Positions 61,631 through 64,000 of a DNA stretch of 64,000 nt are shown here, piece after piece (positions within the stretch are counted from its first letter, which is position 1; the number at the start of each line of letters is the position of its first letter). Where the stretch lies: NCBI RefSeq assembly GCF_016908395.1, contig NZ_JAFBDU010000001.1, positions 372,001 to 436,000 on the forward strand, given 5' to 3'. Under the pieces are notes generated by a model. The model searched no databases. It was not told the origin of the DNA and saw nothing but the letters and a program-made list of their open reading frames with translations. Source of the stretch: Metabacillus crassostreae. Its GTDB lineage: Bacteria; Bacillota; Bacilli; Bacillales; Bacillaceae. The translations under genes were made by a program, and so were the position numbers.

Positions 61631-64000
61631 TTATTTGGTATACGTATAATGTGGTGATTCATATTGTGGACCGGATTTTTCATACGTAAACCAGTATTCA
61701 ATTTTATCACCAGGTTTTAAACCAGAGATAACTTGTTCCCATACTCCATTTTTGTTTGTCATTCTAAGATTATGTTGATTTGTATTGTTAGTTAAAAAAT
61801 GGATGTCAACATATTTTGCTGGAGTTGTTGGTGTAAATTGAATCGTTACCTGATCTTCAGACTGGCTAATTGCATTTACGGTAAAGTCATCCGTTTTGTG
61901 CTCATTAGTAGAAATTGGTTCGATTGAAAACCAATTGATATTAAACTCAAATCCAGATGCAAAAAGTCTGATCGTTTGTTCACCTTCAGTTAAATTAACT
62001 GTTGTTGAGATGGTTTCCCAATTTTGCCAGCCACCAGTATTAGGAATATCTGTTGTTGCTAAAGTGTTTGTATCTGATTTAAATTGAAGCTGACCATTTG
62101 ATGTTTGGCTAGCTATACGATATTCAACCTTATAAGCGCCTGCTTTTGGGACATTGATCGCATAATCTAAATAATCTCCAGTATCAATGTAGCCAATATT
62201 TTCTCCGCCACCACTATCTGTTGTTGCTTCATGGGTAACTCCACTCATATTTGTATAATTTTCAGCTTCAATTTTGGCAGGGATGGTTATTGTGTCTGGA
62301 ACTGGATCCGGATCTGGATCTGGATTAGGATTTTCGTTGCCACTTCCATTTCCAGTATTAAAGCTATTCGGCTCTACTGTTACAGTATGGCCGTCTGAGA
62401 AACGAACTGTTTTTGTTTCATATGTCATATTATATACGACATATGTTTTCTTACCATTTTTATTGAAGACAGCATAAATTGGATAATCAGCAGTGATCGT
62501 CGGATCCGCATTTCCGATTGCATCCAAATTATAAATCCAATGGTACATATTTGCCTTAGAATTTCCTGCCTCAGGAGTCATACTTGAAATTCTTGAATTA
62601 AATGATGATTTGGCATCATTTACATCTGAAATCGCACGATACATGTAGATTAGATCTTCCCACACGTTAAAATTTGTGCCACCGTTTTCTGAAACTAGAG
62701 TGTTATAATTTTTAGCTGTATAATCTGGATAATGTGTTAAATATAAGGAAGCACCTGTAATTGGTAACCAGTTAATTCCATGTACTTCTTCAGGATTGTT
62801 TGTCCACCAAACTGCATCTCCAACTGTTTTGCCACCCCAAATCATACTAGCAGTAGAACGAGTGAAGTCTGGATGATGTATATTATCATTTACATCAAAC
62901 CAATATTCATTTATTGCATTCATTTCTGTCGTATATAGGTAGATACCTAGATCACGAATTGTTTTATCACCAGTTGCTTCTCCCCATAGAATTAAGCCTG
63001 CCCAAGCGTTCATCGCTTCTGAAGAGGATTCATTATTATTGCCATCCCCAAACCTTGAATGACCTGATGCCCATGAATGTCCTGCATAAGGATCAAAGTT
63101 TCTTAGGAAAGGAAAGTCTTGATCATTTCGATCAGGATTGGCTATATCACGAATTAATAAGTCGACCATTTTTCCCCATTTAGAGTCACTTGCCCAAGCC
63201 TGATCTACTCGCGCGATTTCAGCAGCAGCTTTTATAAAATAACCATAGTGGAAGTGGTGGTCATTTAATTCTGCTGCACTACCAAAACTAGCCGGATATC
63301 CAATAACTGTTCCCCAAGTCTTATTGTAGTAAAATAATTCAGATAAATTTAAACTTCCTGCTTCATCACTAGCAGTAAACCAGTCTTCTAATCTATTTTT
63401 AATTTCAGATCTAAATTGAGTGGCCGCATTATCATCACCAACTTGCTCTGCAATAGGTGCAAGTGTAGCCAATTTTCCTAAACGTTTTCCAACCCAATAA
63501 GTATCTGGAGTATTTGAATAGTCCTCAGACTCTGCTTCATCTACATATTGAGCTAGTTGATTTTTATCATAAGATCCTTTATCAGGTAGAGAAGGTAACA
63601 CCCCGGTAAAATCCATTGTTGTTTTGAATGAATTTCCTTCTGCTGTTTTCATTAAACCACGAACTGATTGATAAGTATAAGGTAGTAATGATTTATTCGT
63701 ATTTTTCCATTGATGTGGGTACAATGCAAAAATGGTACCAGACTTTGAACCTTCTTTTACATCTGTTGTAGTAGTAAATGTTGTTGTAATCTTACTAGTG
63801 TTTTCATCATAAGACCAATCAACTTTTGTGTCTGAAACATGTGAGTAGGCATATTCTTTAAATTTAGCTAAAGTCTCTGGTGATTTGTCTGGGAGGGCAA
63901 CTATTGAAAAGTAGTTTTTTCCATTTAAGTTGTTGGTAAGGGTTTTACCACCTATTCCATTCCATGTACTACCAGAAGGTCCAAACAGTCCATAATGACT
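61631..64000 (-). CDS. Secreted endo-1,3-beta-glucanase: GH81 catalytic domain, CBM6 and CBM56 (5' end outside window)
   Basis: The frame is open from the right edge to 61631, about 790 residues of a larger protein. The GH81 part includes NDHHFHYGYFI (catalytic Asp region) and FGDGNNNESSSEAMNAW (catalytic Glu region). A Gly/Asn/Pro/Asp linker (NPNPDPDPDPVPD) joins a CBM6 (IEAENYTNMSGV ... GGWQNWETI ... FNINWFSIEP) and then a CBM56 (YVDIHFLTNNTNQHNLRM ... WFTYEKSGPQYESPHY), both of which bind beta-1,3-glucan. It should be exported to degrade laminarin or fungal wall glucan. The signal peptide lies past 64000. Confidence 0.9.
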   Translation of the reverse strand, partial: SHYGLFGPSGSTWNGIGGKTLTNNLNGKNYFSIVALPDKSPETLAKFKEYAYSHVSDTKVDWSYDENTSKITTTFTTTTDVKEGSKSGTIFALYPHQWKNTNKSLLPYTYQSVRGLMKTAEGNSFKTTMDFTGVLPSLPDKGSYDKNQLAQYVDEAESEDYSNTPDTYWVGKRLGKLATLAPIAEQVGDDNAATQFRSEIKNRLEDWFTASDEAGSLNLSELFYYNKTWGTVIGYPASFGSAAELNDHHFHYGYFIKAAAEIARVDQAWASDSKWGKMVDLLIRDIANPDRNDQDFPFLRNFDPYAGHSWASGHSRFGDGNNNESSSEAMNAWAGLILWGEATGDKTIRDLGIYLYTTEMNAINEYWFDVNDNIHHPDFTRSTASMIWGGKTVGDAVWWTNNPEEVHGINWLPITGASLYLTHYPDYTAKNYNTLVSENGGTNFNVWEDLIYMYRAISDVNDAKSSFNSRISSMTPEAGNSKANMYHWIYNLDAIGNADPTITADYPIYAVFNKNGKKTYVVYNMTYETKTVRFSDGHTVTVEPNSFNTGNGSGNENPNPDPDPDPVPDTITIPAKIEAENYTNMSGVTHEATTDSGGGENIGYIDTGDYLDYAINVPKAGAYKVEYRIASQTSNGQLQFKSDTNTLATTDIPNTGGWQNWETISTTVNLTEGEQTIRLFASGFEFNINWFSIEPISTNEHKTDDFTVNAISQSEDQVTIQFTPTTPAKYVDIHFLTNNTNQHNLRMTNKNGVWEQVISGLKPGDKIEYWFTYEKSGPQYESPHYTYTK

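Overview
The window is AT-rich DNA with Bacillus-type ribosome binding sites (AGGAGG cores), many TTG and GTG starts, two T-box leaders, Spo0M, a PaiA/PaiB pair and a TyrZ-type tyrosyl-tRNA synthetase next to a MarR regulator. These point to an endospore-forming low-GC Bacillaceae chromosome. No tRNA, rRNA, CRISPR array, phage module or intact transposase gene was seen. Nearly all genes from 1 to about 57 kb lie on the + strand, mostly as single genes or short operons, many with their own hairpin terminators.

Region by region: 0-12 kb is a mix of small hydrolases (HAD, alpha/beta, histidine phosphatase, serine hydrolase), GNAT acetyltransferases, small membrane proteins, a cupin and a tandem-domain aspartyl protease-like protein. 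12-14 kb is a MarR-paiA-paiB operon behind two look-alike operators. 14-20.5 kb holds a tautomerase, a stand-alone MreC-like protein, Spo0M, a beta-propeller-like protein and several tiny membrane proteins. 20.7-22.3 kb is an ECF sigma factor overlapping a DUF4179 anti-sigma-like gene. 22.6-31.9 kb holds hydrolases, a nitroreductase, a structured RNA candidate, an LprI-like lipoprotein, a run of unrecognised cytoplasmic proteins (one frameshifted) and two HAD phosphatases.

32.0-33.6 kb is an MFS exporter controlled by a complete T-box leader, the most unusual arrangement here. 33.8-39.5 kb is small membrane proteins, lipoproteins, GNATs and an AlkD-like DNA repair protein, with a GC-rich palindromic repeat. 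40.2-45.8 kb is a complete Bce-type antimicrobial-peptide sensing and detoxification module (response regulator, intramembrane-sensing kinase, ABC ATPase, permease with large extracellular loop, metallophosphoesterase), with a direct-repeat operator and a strong terminator hairpin between kinase and transporter. 48.5-50.6 kb is ywaE-like marR, a Tyr T-box and tyrZ. 52.0-54.0 kb is a TetR-MFS pair behind a perfect 36-bp palindrome. Two copies of a 310-350 bp element with terminal inverted repeats lie at 45.9 and 56.7 kb.

The last 7 kb (57-64 kb) contains decayed genes (an RfbG fragment and a diguanylate cyclase wreck), a 33-residue peptide gene, a phased repeat, a membrane-GNAT fusion, two small paralogues of unknown family, and the 3' part of a large secreted GH81 beta-1,3-glucanase with CBM6 and CBM56 modules that runs off the right edge.
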